DNA of 64,000 nucleotides from contig NZ_JAGIQA010000002.1 in NCBI RefSeq assembly GCF_017814975.1, forward strand, positions 1 to 64,000, in the 5' to 3' direction. The DNA is from Cupriavidus consociatus (GTDB lineage Bacteria > Pseudomonadota > Gammaproteobacteria > Burkholderiales > Burkholderiaceae). How positions within the stretch are numbered: the first letter of the stretch is position 1; each line of letters begins with the position of its first letter. Below, in pieces: positions 41,250 to 49,762 of the stretch. Under the pieces are notes generated by a model, which was not told the origin of the DNA, made no database searches, and was given only the letters and a program-made list of their open reading frames with translations. Made by a program: the position numbers and the translations under genes.

Positions 41250-42656
41250 TCAGTGCGTGCCGGCGTGCGCCATCCGCGCGGGACGGCTTCGCGCCGGCTC
41301 CGGCGCCAACACGCGCGGTTCGCCCTCGCCAGTGCCCAGCACCGCCGCGGCGATCTCCTGCGCGCGCACCGCCAGCACCGACAGCAACGTGTCCGACAGC
41401 CCATGCGTCGCTTCGCAGCAGCCCTGCAGGAACACGCCGGCCTGGCAGCCAGGCGCCATCTGCAGCCGGTAGTCGCGGTCAGCCTGGAAGCCTTTGGCGT
41501 CGTCCAGGTAGGACGCCAGCGGCGCCAGCAGCGACTGGTGCAGCTCGCGCCGGTAGCCCGTGGCGAGGATCACCGCGTCATAGCGCTGCAACTGGTGCGC
41601 GCCGTCGTCGCGGCGCGCGATGTCGAGCCGCACGCCGTCGGCGTCGGCCTCGGCGTGGCGCGCCTCGCAGCCGGCCAGCAGGCGGTGGCGCGCCTTGCCG
41701 GTGACCTTCTGCTGGTACAGCACTTCATAGATGGCTTCGATCAGGTCGGTATCGACCACCGCGTAGTTGGTGTTGCCGAATTCGCTCAGCAGTTGCTCGC
41801 GCTCGTTGGGCGCGCGCGAGAACAGGTAGTCGATATAGCGCGGGTTGAAGATCTCGTTGACGAACGGGCTGTCGTCGGCCGGCTTGAGCGCCGGCGCCCG
41901 GCTGACCAGGTCGACCTCGATATTGCCTTCGCGGCCGTGCAGGTCGAGGAAGATCTCGGCGGCGCTCTGCCCCGAGCCGATTACCGCGACCCGGCGCACC
42001 GGCCCGGACTGTTCCAGCCGCTCCAGCGATTCCAGGTATGACGACGAATGGAATACGCGCGCATGCCCGCGCAGCGGCACGAAGGTGTCGGGAATGCTGG
42101 GCGCACCGCCCACGCTGACCACCACATTGCGCGCGCGGCGCACCGTCAGCGCGCCATCGGCGGCGCGCGAGGTCACGCGCAGGCATGCCAGCGCGCCGTT
42201 GCCGCCAGCGCTTTCGGGCTCGACCGAAACCACTTCCTCGCCATAGTGGCAGCTGTCGGCAAAGTCCGCCGCCACCCACGACAGGTAGTCATTGAATTCG
42301 TAGCGACTCGGGTAGAAGGTGCGCGTGTTGATGAAGTCCAGCAGCCGCTCGCGCTCGTGCAGGTAATTGATGAAGGTATAGCGGCTGGCCGGGTTGCGCA
42401 TCGTGACCAGGTCCTTCAGGAACGAGATCTGCATGCGGCTGTTGTCGAGCAGCATGTTGCCGTGCCAGACGAAGCCGGGCTTTTTCTCGATAAAGCCGAA
42501 GCGGAACGGCGCCTGCTGCGGCAGCATCTCGCGCAGCGCCACGGCCAGCGCGAGGTTGGACGGGCCGAAGCCGATGCCGAGCAGGTCGAGCACGGGCGGT
42601 GCGCCGGTACCCACGCGGGCACCGTTCGCGGCGCAGGTCGAAGCTGAGTAGAGCAT
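41250..42656 (-). CDS. L-ornithine N5-monooxygenase (SidA/PvdA/IucD family)
   Basis: This 468-residue NADPH/FAD enzyme hydroxylates the side-chain amine of ornithine (possibly lysine) to begin hydroxamate formation. Seen are the FAD motif 'LGIGFGPSNLALAVAL' (about 26-41), the family block 'HGNMLLDNSRMQISFLKDLVTMRNPASRYTFINYL', the NADPH motif 'VAVIGSGQSAAEIFLDL' and the C-terminal 'ATGYRRELHQ'. The ATG at 42656 has AAGGAG 6-7 nt upstream. Together with the acetyltransferase gene 23 bp upstream it should supply acyl-hydroxyornithine to the NRPS. Confidence 0.92.
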   Translation of the reverse strand: MLYSASTCAANGARVGTGAPPVLDLLGIGFGPSNLALAVALREMLPQQAPFRFGFIEKKPGFVWHGNMLLDNSRMQISFLKDLVTMRNPASRYTFINYLHERERLLDFINTRTFYPSRYEFNDYLSWVAADFADSCHYGEEVVSVEPESAGGNGALACLRVTSRAADGALTVRRARNVVVSVGGAPSIPDTFVPLRGHARVFHSSSYLESLERLEQSGPVRRVAVIGSGQSAAEIFLDLHGREGNIEVDLVSRAPALKPADDSPFVNEIFNPRYIDYLFSRAPNEREQLLSEFGNTNYAVVDTDLIEAIYEVLYQQKVTGKARHRLLAGCEARHAEADADGVRLDIARRDDGAHQLQRYDAVILATGYRRELHQSLLAPLASYLDDAKGFQADRDYRLQMAPGCQAGVFLQGCCEATHGLSDTLLSVLAVRAQEIAAAVLGTGEGEPRVLAPEPARSRPARMAHAGTH

Positions 42657-42679
42657 TGGGGTCTCCTTGCGCGGCGGGT

Positions 42680-43783
42680 TCAGGCGGCAAGCGCGGGATG
42701 CGCGACGAGTTCTGCGGGGGCTTGTGCCGGCGCGTCTTCCTGCGGCACCCACAGGCGCTCGCCGAAAAAACGTTCGCGCAGCAGCATCACCAGCATGGCG
42801 CGCTTGTGCGGGAAGTCGAAGGCCTTGACCTTGGCGAACCCGGAACGGTCGAGGTTGCGGATCTGCTGCACATGGTCGATGCGCGGCTCGCCGACGATGC
42901 GCTGTGTGCGCGGATCGTCGAGGAAGATGTAGTGCATCAGCGACGGCAGCCAGGCGCTGATATACGCCTTGCCGCGGATCTCGCCATCGCCGATCAGCAC
43001 ATGCCAGCCGCGGTCGAAGTCGTCGGCGTCGTAGTACGGGCCGATGCGGTTTTCCCTGGCCCAGTACACCTCGAAGTAGGCGAAGGGCTTGCCGCCCAGG
43101 CAGCCGATCAGCGGGATCGTGTGCGGATCATCGAGCTGCGCCTGGAGGTAGCCGCGATGCCTGGCGAGGTCGCCCTCCTCCTGCCAGAACACCGCCACGC
43201 GCGGGTCGTTCATCCATCCATGGAAACACTGCAGGTCGACATCGAGGTCGGCAACCCGCATCGAGAACACCTGGTCGAGCCAGGGAATATGGCGCGCATA
43301 GACCTGGCCGCTCGGCTTGGGCGCGCGCAGCGGATGGCGCTTGCCCGCGCTCATGGCGTACTGCAGCGGGAAATCACGACCCGAGGTGCCGGTGTGCCAC
43401 AGTGCCGGCAGCTGCCACAACTGCTCGACGCGCGATACCAGCCGGCCGCTGGCATCGCGCACGGCACTGCCTTCGCACAGCATGGCCGCGGCGAGGGCCC
43501 CGGGTACGTCCAATGCGATGGATTCGGCGGCAGGCGTGCGCGCCAGCGCCGCTTCGCAGGCGGCGAACGCGGCCGCGCGTGCCAGCGGGTGGTCCGACGC
43601 GGGACCGGCAAGCGCGAGGCGGGGCTGCGCGCCCGCCGTGAACTGCCACGCCTGCAGCGGCGTGCCGTCCAGGCTCAGCTGCAGCGTCGCACCCTCCCAG
43701 CCGCTTTGCAGGATGGCGGAGGATGCGGACGACCAGGGCTGGCCTGCGACGGCGTGGGTCATCGAAGACGCGTTGCTTTGCAT
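42680..43783 (-). CDS. IucB/RhbD-type GNAT acyltransferase for hydroxamate siderophore
   Basis: This protein of about 367 residues has a C-terminal GNAT domain of the siderophore acetyltransferase type: 'FHGWMNDPRVAVFWQEEG' (about 175-192), 'YFEVYWARENRIGPYYDADDFDRGWHVLIGD', 'GEPRIDHVQQIRNLDRSGF' and 'FDFPHKRAMLVMLLRERFF'. It likely acetylates N5-hydroxyornithine from the neighbouring monooxygenase. The start at 43783 has AGGGAG at about 9 nt; an ATG at 43819, which overlaps the exporter stop, is the alternative and would add 12 residues. Confidence 0.88.
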   Translation of the reverse strand: MQSNASSMTHAVAGQPWSSASSAILQSGWEGATLQLSLDGTPLQAWQFTAGAQPRLALAGPASDHPLARAAAFAACEAALARTPAAESIALDVPGALAAAMLCEGSAVRDASGRLVSRVEQLWQLPALWHTGTSGRDFPLQYAMSAGKRHPLRAPKPSGQVYARHIPWLDQVFSMRVADLDVDLQCFHGWMNDPRVAVFWQEEGDLARHRGYLQAQLDDPHTIPLIGCLGGKPFAYFEVYWARENRIGPYYDADDFDRGWHVLIGDGEIRGKAYISAWLPSLMHYIFLDDPRTQRIVGEPRIDHVQQIRNLDRSGFAKVKAFDFPHKRAMLVMLLRERFFGERLWVPQEDAPAQAPAELVAHPALAA

Positions 43784-43815
43784 TTGAGCTGACTCCCTCT
43801 GAATGTTGGCGCGCG

Positions 43816-45507
43816 TCATGCGGCGGCCTGTTGTGCGTTGTGTTCGTTGTCGCCGGCATCGGTGCCGGCGTTGGCGCTGTCGGCGCTGTCGGTGCGGATG
43901 ACGCCGCTGTCGCAGCGGATCACGCGGTCGGCCACGTGGAAATAGCGGTCGTCGTGGCTGACCGCGACGATGGTCTTGCCGCTGCGCTTGAGTTCCGGCA
44001 GCAGCGATTCATAGAAGTAGGCGCGGAATACCGGATCCTGGTCGGCGGCCCACTCATCCAGCAGCAGCACCGGGCGCGTCTCGACATAGGCCGCCAGCAG
44101 CGCCAGCCGCTTGCGCTGGCCCTGCGAAAGCTGCGTGGTCGACAGCAGGTCGTCGCGGATCGAGACCTTGTGGTCCATGTGCAGCCGCTTGAGGAAAGCG
44201 TTGGCCACCGCGGCGTCGAACTTGCCGTCCGGGCCAACCAGCCGCGCAAACAGATGCGCGTTGGAGAACACGGTGGCGAAATGGCTGCGGTACCAGGGCA
44301 GTTGCGCCGCGCCTAGCGTGGCGCCGCCCAGCGACACACTGCCGTCCGTGGGCTGGTACAAGCCCGCCAGCAGCTTCATCAGCGTCGATTTGCCGCTGCC
44401 GTTGCCGCCGACGATGAACACCGTCTCCCCGGCGGCCAGCGTCAGCGACACCGGGCCCAGCCGGAAGCCACGCTCGTCGCCCTGCCCCGGGTAGTCATAG
44501 CGCACGTCCTTCAGCGCCAGCAGCGGCGTGCCCGGGGCCGGCGCCGTGGCGGCGGCGTTGTGGCCGGCATTCAGCGCGAAGTCCTCGGTGTACGGCGCCA
44601 GCCGCAGCGTGTCGATCTTGCGCAGCGCGACGTTGCCGGTCATCAGGATCGGCAGCGTGCCGACCAGGTCGTTCAGCGGCATGCGCAGGAACATCAGCAC
44701 CAGCACGAAGGCGGTGATGCGCTCGCGGGCTATGCCCAGCGCATCGCCGGCGACAAAGATCGCGCAGGCCAGCCCCAGGATCAGCGCCGCGGTGAACGAC
44801 AGGCTCAGCACCCAGTAGCGGTCGGCGCGCACTTCATGCGCGCGCGCAAACTCGGCGGCGGGCTCGAAGTCGCGCTGGTAGAAACTCTGCTTGCGCCAGG
44901 CGTTCAGCGCCAGCTCGTAGCGGCCATCGATGGCGCCCTGGTAGCCGGCGTAGAGGCGGTCGTCGGTGTCGCGCACTGCCTTCATCAGGCCGCGCATGCG
45001 CAGCACCCAGCGCTGCGCCAGCAGCACGCCGCCACCCAGCACGGCGGCGCCAAGCACGAACAGCTGCCACGACAGCCAGCCCAGGTACAGCAGGCCGCCC
45101 GCCACCAGCACGCCGTTGTAGAACACGAACGGCACGCGGTTGAAGGCCATGCCGATCGAGGCGATGTCCTTGGTCAGCGTGGCATAGACGGTGGGGCCGC
45201 CGATCGCTTCCAGGCGCTCGACGTCGGTATCGAGCACGCGCTTGAGCATGCGCATGCGCATGTCGTAGACCACGCGGTGGCCCAGCGCGGTCAGCAGCGC
45301 TTGCGAGCCAAAGCCGCAGCCGAACAAGACGGCCAGCAGGCCCAGCAGGATGAGGATGCGGCCAGCTTCAAGCGCAGCCGGCGCCGCAATCATGCGGTTG
45401 ATCTCGGCGATCAGCGCGATGCCCGCGAGCGCACTGCACGTACCCGCGGCCAGCGCCAGCAACAGCAGGCCGCCAAAGCGGCGGCGCAATGACAGGAACA
45501 GGTTCAC
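43816..45507 (-). CDS. Cyclic-peptide/siderophore-type ABC exporter (PvdE/SyrD family)
   Basis: This 563-residue half-transporter fuses six membrane helices (about 1-330) to an ATPase with Walker A 'VGGNGSGKST', signature 'LSQGQRKRLALL' and Walker B 'RPVLLLDEWAADQDP'. PvdE/SyrD proteins move siderophore or lipopeptide precursors from cytoplasm to periplasm. It ends in an Asp/Asn/Ala-rich tail. The GTG start at 45507 overlaps the NRPS stop by 4 bp, so export and synthesis are translationally coupled; a longer upstream frame lies inside the NRPS gene. Confidence 0.9.
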   Translation of the reverse strand: MNLFLSLRRRFGGLLLLALAAGTCSALAGIALIAEINRMIAAPAALEAGRILILLGLLAVLFGCGFGSQALLTALGHRVVYDMRMRMLKRVLDTDVERLEAIGGPTVYATLTKDIASIGMAFNRVPFVFYNGVLVAGGLLYLGWLSWQLFVLGAAVLGGGVLLAQRWVLRMRGLMKAVRDTDDRLYAGYQGAIDGRYELALNAWRKQSFYQRDFEPAAEFARAHEVRADRYWVLSLSFTAALILGLACAIFVAGDALGIARERITAFVLVLMFLRMPLNDLVGTLPILMTGNVALRKIDTLRLAPYTEDFALNAGHNAAATAPAPGTPLLALKDVRYDYPGQGDERGFRLGPVSLTLAAGETVFIVGGNGSGKSTLMKLLAGLYQPTDGSVSLGGATLGAAQLPWYRSHFATVFSNAHLFARLVGPDGKFDAAVANAFLKRLHMDHKVSIRDDLLSTTQLSQGQRKRLALLAAYVETRPVLLLDEWAADQDPVFRAYFYESLLPELKRSGKTIVAVSHDDRYFHVADRVIRCDSGVIRTDSADSANAGTDAGDNEHNAQQAAA

Positions 45508-48500
45508 AGGGTCTCCAGCAGGTCGTTCATGAAGGCCAGGTCGGCATCGGCATCGCGCCGTCCGGCCTGGTCGATCGCCGCGGCCATGTCGCGCAGCACG
45601 GGCGCGGCGAACAGTGCCGGCAGCGCCAGCTCGCACGCCAGCTGCTCGCGGATGCGGGTCTGCAGCCGCACCAGCAGCAGCGAATGGCCGCCCAGCAGGA
45701 AGAAGTCGTCGTCGCCGCCGGCCTGGGCCACGCCAAGCACCGCGCGCCACACTCCGGCCAGCGCGTGCTCGGTGGGCGTCGACAGCGCGGCCGCGGCGGG
45801 TGCCGCAGCCGGCTCCGGCAGCGCCTGGCGGTCAACCTTGCCGTTGGCATTGAGCGGCAGCGCGTCGAGGCGCGTCAGGCTGGACGGCACCATGTAGCCG
45901 GGCAGCTGCTCGCGCAGGCGGGCCAGGATGGCGTCGTCGATCGCTTCCTCACCACCCACGTAGTACGCGCACAGCCGCGGCATGCCGTCCGGACCGGGGC
46001 GGGCCACGCACACGGCGTGCTGCACGCCCGGGCAGGCGGCCAGCACGGCCTCGACCTCGCCTGGCTCGACGCGGAAGCCGCGCACCTTGACCTGGTGGTC
46101 ACGGCGGCCGAAGAACTCGACGATGCCGTCGGCACGCTTGCGCGCCAGGTCGCCGGTGCGATAGAGCCGGTCGCCCGCCATGGCGCCGGGCGAGCCTTGC
46201 GGGAACGGGTTGGGCACGAAGGCCGCGGCAGTGCGCGACGGGTCGGCGGCATAGCCGCGCGCCAGGCCGGCACCGCCGATATAGAGCTCGCCGGCCACGT
46301 CCGCGGGCACCGGCTCCAGGCGCGCGTCCAGCACGTAAAGCTGGTTGTTGGCGAGCGGATGCCCGACCGGCGCCACCGCCCATGCTGGCATGCCTTCCCC
46401 CTTGCCCGCCAGCGCATGCGCGGCGGACCAGACCGTGGTCTCGGTCGGGCCGTAGACGTTGCAAACGTCGGCGCCGCGCGCCAGCAGCGCCGTCGCCAGC
46501 TCGCGCCCCAGCGCCTCTCCGCCGCACAGCACGCGCAGGCCCTGCCATGCCGGCGTGGCTTGCGTGACCAGCATCTGCCAGGTGGCCGGCGTGGCCTGCA
46601 TCACGGTGATGCCGTGGTCGGTCATCAGCGCCGCCAGCCGCGCTGGATCGCGCGCGTCGTCACGCGTGGCGATCACCACGCGCGCGCCGCTGGCCAGCGG
46701 CAGGAACAGCTCCAGCCCGGCGATATCGAAGCCCAGCGTGGTCACCGCCAGCAGGCGGTCGTTGCCGTCCATCGGCACCACCGGCGTCATCGCGCGCAGG
46801 AAGTTGGCAAAGGCAGCGCGCGAAATCTGCACGCCCTTGGGCGTGCCGGTCGAACCGGAGGTGTAGAGCGTGTAGGCGAGCTGCGCCGGATGGCAGTCCG
46901 GCGCAGGGGAGATTGCGGGCGCCGCGTGCCAAGGCGGCAACGGCGAGGTCTGGCCGTCGACCAGCACCACGCCGCCGCTTTCGCCCAGCGCTGCGCGCGT
47001 GCTGGCCGCCGCCAGGATCAGGCGCGGGCTGGCGTGGCGCAGGATGTGCGCGTTGCGCGCGGGCGGATGATGCGCATCGATCGGCAGGTAGGCGGCGCCT
47101 GCCTTGAGGATGCCGAGCAGCACCGCCACCAATTCCGGCGTGCGCGGCAGGCAGACGCCGACCAGGGTGTCGGTGCCCACCTGTTGCCCCGCCAGCCAGT
47201 GCGCGATGCGGTTGGCGCCGGCTTCCAGTTCCGCGTAGGTCAGGCTGGCACTGCCGTCGGTGATGGCGATGGCGTCCGGCGTGGCCGCGGCGGCGCGCGC
47301 GATACGGGCCACCACGTCGTCGTCAGCATCGAGGGCCAGGCCGGTGCCGTTGGCACTGGCCAGCGTGTTGGCGCGCTCGCCTGCGTCCATCAGCGGCAGC
47401 GCGTCGAGCGGCACGTCGGGCGTCGCCAGCATCGTGCCGAGCAGTTGCTCGTAGTGCCGGGCCATGCGTTGCGCTGTCGCTCCGGCAAACAGCACGGCAT
47501 CGTATTCGAGCGTGGCCGACACGCGCTTCGCGCCGGCCTGCAGGTCGAGCGTGACGTCGAACTTGGCGCTGTCGTCGGGCACCGGCAGTGCGCTCGCCTG
47601 GAGGCCGGGCAGCGCAAACGACGCGGCTTCGCCCATCTGCAGGTTGAACATCGCCTGGAATACCGGCGTGCGACTGGGGTCGCGCGCCGGTGCGAGCTTG
47701 TCGACCAGCAGTTCGAACGGCAGGTCGGCATGGTCGAGCGCGGCGCGGGCGTCGTCGCGCACCTGCTGGCACAGTGCGCGGCCAGTCAGGCCGGGCGCCA
47801 GCCGTGCGCGATAGACCTGGGTGTTGATAAAGCAGCCGATCAGGTCGTCGAGTTCTTCATGGGTGCGCGCGGCGATGGGCACGCCGACCGCGAAATCGTA
47901 TTGGCCGCTGTAGCGCGCCAGCAGCGCCTGCCAGGCCGCCAGCAGCACGGCAAACGGCGTGGTGCGGCCGCCGTCGGCAGTGCCGCTGCAGTAGTCGCGC
48001 AGCGCGGCCACCACGCCGTCTGACAGCGTCCAGCGGATACGCCCGCCCTTGCCTGCCGGGCGCGCCGGACGCGGTGCGTCGAGCGGCAGTTCCAGCGCGG
48101 GAATGGCGGTGCCCAGCCGTTGCGCGCAGCGCGACAGCGCGGCGTCGAGCGCGGGGCCGGCGAGGCGCTCGCGCTGCCAGGCAGCGTAGTCCGCGTATTG
48201 CACGGGCAGCGGAGTCCAGCCCGGATCGGTGCCATCCAGCGCAGCGCCATAGGCGCGTGCCAGGTCGCGCGCCAGGATCGGGTTCGACCAGCCGTCGGAA
48301 ACGATGTGGTGCATGGCCATTACCAGCACGTGGGCGCCGTCATCCAGCCTGGCCACGGTGACCTGGAATGGCGCGGCGGCATGCAGGTCGAACACGCGCG
48401 CGGCTTCGCGGCGCAGCAGCGCGTCAACCTCGCCGGCAGGAAGGTCGAGCCACTGCACGGCGGGTGCCGCATCGCCAATCCACTGGCAGGGCTCGCCGTC

Positions 48501-48731
48501 GCCGGCCGAGAAACGGGTACGCAGCACGGCGTGGCGCAATGTCACCAGCGCCAGCGCCCGCTCCAGCGCCGGCGCCGACAGCGGCCCGTGCAGGCGCCAC
48601 GCGCGCACCAGGTTGTAGGCGGTGCCGTCCGGCGCGTAGCGCTGCAGGAACCACAGCCGCTGCTGGGCGAAGGAGAGCGGCGCCGGGCCATGCGCGGCGC
48701 GCGCGCGGATCGTCAAATCGGGCTGGGTCAT
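45504..48731 (-). CDS. Single-module NRPS, C-A-T, predicted glycine-activating
   Basis: This 1,075-residue protein has one module: condensation (about 15-440; active HHIVSDG at 141-147), adenylation (about 460-965; 'YTLYTSGSTGTPKG', 'NVYGPTETT', 'YRTGDLARK') and a carrier domain (GGHS, S1017). No thioesterase follows; the tail ends 'MNDLLETL'. Read against GrsA, the specificity residues are D-I-L-Q-L-G-V-V-W-K, close to the glycine code as I recall it. It is the first gene of the operon that also carries the exporter, acetyltransferase, monooxygenase and receptor. The ATG at 48731 has AGAGGA 5 nt upstream. Confidence 0.92.
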   Translation of the reverse strand: MTQPDLTIRARAAHGPAPLSFAQQRLWFLQRYAPDGTAYNLVRAWRLHGPLSAPALERALALVTLRHAVLRTRFSAGDGEPCQWIGDAAPAVQWLDLPAGEVDALLRREAARVFDLHAAAPFQVTVARLDDGAHVLVMAMHHIVSDGWSNPILARDLARAYGAALDGTDPGWTPLPVQYADYAAWQRERLAGPALDAALSRCAQRLGTAIPALELPLDAPRPARPAGKGGRIRWTLSDGVVAALRDYCSGTADGGRTTPFAVLLAAWQALLARYSGQYDFAVGVPIAARTHEELDDLIGCFINTQVYRARLAPGLTGRALCQQVRDDARAALDHADLPFELLVDKLAPARDPSRTPVFQAMFNLQMGEAASFALPGLQASALPVPDDSAKFDVTLDLQAGAKRVSATLEYDAVLFAGATAQRMARHYEQLLGTMLATPDVPLDALPLMDAGERANTLASANGTGLALDADDDVVARIARAAAATPDAIAITDGSASLTYAELEAGANRIAHWLAGQQVGTDTLVGVCLPRTPELVAVLLGILKAGAAYLPIDAHHPPARNAHILRHASPRLILAAASTRAALGESGGVVLVDGQTSPLPPWHAAPAISPAPDCHPAQLAYTLYTSGSTGTPKGVQISRAAFANFLRAMTPVVPMDGNDRLLAVTTLGFDIAGLELFLPLASGARVVIATRDDARDPARLAALMTDHGITVMQATPATWQMLVTQATPAWQGLRVLCGGEALGRELATALLARGADVCNVYGPTETTVWSAAHALAGKGEGMPAWAVAPVGHPLANNQLYVLDARLEPVPADVAGELYIGGAGLARGYAADPSRTAAAFVPNPFPQGSPGAMAGDRLYRTGDLARKRADGIVEFFGRRDHQVKVRGFRVEPGEVEAVLAACPGVQHAVCVARPGPDGMPRLCAYYVGGEEAIDDAILARLREQLPGYMVPSSLTRLDALPLNANGKVDRQALPEPAAAPAAAALSTPTEHALAGVWRAVLGVAQAGGDDDFFLLGGHSLLLVRLQTRIREQLACELALPALFAAPVLRDMAAAIDQAGRRDADADLAFMNDLLETL

Positions 48732-48910
48732 CGGGTCCTCTCCGGAGCGGCGATGCAGGCGCTGCTGGCCTGGCTGCCTCGACCCACGCGGGCCCGCCGT
48801 GGACTCGGCATGGCCGCAAACGCTTCGCCACCGCGGCGTTGCCACTGCCGGCGGTCAGGAAAACGCCCGGGTACGGGATTGTCTCTACAAATGCAATTGC
48901 GAATATACCT

Positions 48911-48926
48911 GATAATCATTCTCATC
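48911..48926. promoter_or_regulatory. Fur-box-like site in the divergent NRPS/fhuF region
   Basis: GATAATCATTCTC (48911-48923) matches 12 of 13 bases in the right part of the Fur consensus (GATAATCATTATC); the left half-site is weak. The surrounding stretch (48885-48945) is AT-rich in a GC-rich genome. It lies 24 bp before the reductase ATG and about 180 bp before the divergent NRPS start, so Fur could repress both. Confidence 0.7.
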
Positions 48927-48949
48927 TTCAACTTGAAAGATGGCGTTAC

Positions 48950-49741
48950 ATGCACAAAAACAACGCCGTTCAGGGCTGCCTCTTGTCTGCTCTACTACCG
49001 CTACCGCTGTTGCTTGAACTGTTTCCGGGGCCGCTGCGCCAATACGCCGAAGCTGTGGCGGCTGGCCCGCCCGCGCCTGCGGACATCGCCATCGCCGCGC
49101 TCGGCTCGCCGCCCGCAGGCCCCCTCGCCCGCGCGCTGCAGGCCAGCGCCGCGCACCACGGCAGCGACGATGCGCGCGTGACCGCCTCGGTCTGGGCGCG
49201 GCATGGCTTCGCGTCGCTGCTGCCCGGCGTGGTGGCCGCTGCCGCGCTGGCGCACCACGTGCTGCCGCTGCGCGACGCAGCGATCCGGGCCGACCGGCAC
49301 GGCCGCGCCGTGACGCTGTTGTTGCCGCATGGCGGCGAGGCACTGCATCAAGCGCCGCCGCAGCAGCGCTACGGCCCGCTGCTGGACGACCTGCTGGCAC
49401 CGCTGGTACAGGCACTTGCCGCAGCCAGCGGCGCGTCGCCGCGGCTGCTGTGGGCCAATGCCGGTGCCGTCGTCGCCGAGGTGTTCCGCCACGCGCCCGG
49501 CCTGCTGCAACCGGCCCTGCCGGCCACCGAGGCCACGCTGGCGCACGATGCGGCATGGCTGATGGACACCCGCACGCGCCCCGACGGCCGCGACAACCCG
49601 CTGCATGCGCCGATGCGCGCGCACCGCGTGACCCGCGACGGCATCACCACCACGCTGTGGCTGCGCCGGCTGTGCTGCCTGCGCTACCGGCTGCACGGCT
49701 TCCCGTTGTGTGGCGACTGCCCGCGCCAGCTGCTGCGCTGA
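48950..49741 (+). CDS. FhuF-type ferric-siderophore reductase
   Basis: This 263-residue protein ends in the diagnostic 2Fe-2S motif C-C-x10-C-x2-C (C242, C243, C254, C257, 'CCLRYRLHGFPLCGDC'). FhuF-type proteins reduce the iron of hydroxamate siderophores in the cytoplasm so that it is released. The ATG at 48950 directly follows a Fur-like box, and there is no upstream homology. It is transcribed opposite to the NRPS genes on both sides; the 21-bp gap to the convergent NRPS stop leaves no room for a terminator. Confidence 0.88.
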   Translation: MHKNNAVQGCLLSALLPLPLLLELFPGPLRQYAEAVAAGPPAPADIAIAALGSPPAGPLARALQASAAHHGSDDARVTASVWARHGFASLLPGVVAAAALAHHVLPLRDAAIRADRHGRAVTLLLPHGGEALHQAPPQQRYGPLLDDLLAPLVQALAAASGASPRLLWANAGAVVAEVFRHAPGLLQPALPATEATLAHDAAWLMDTRTRPDGRDNPLHAPMRAHRVTRDGITTTLWLRRLCCLRYRLHGFPLCGDCPRQLLR

Positions 49742-49762
49742 AACCATCGCCTCCTGCTCCTC

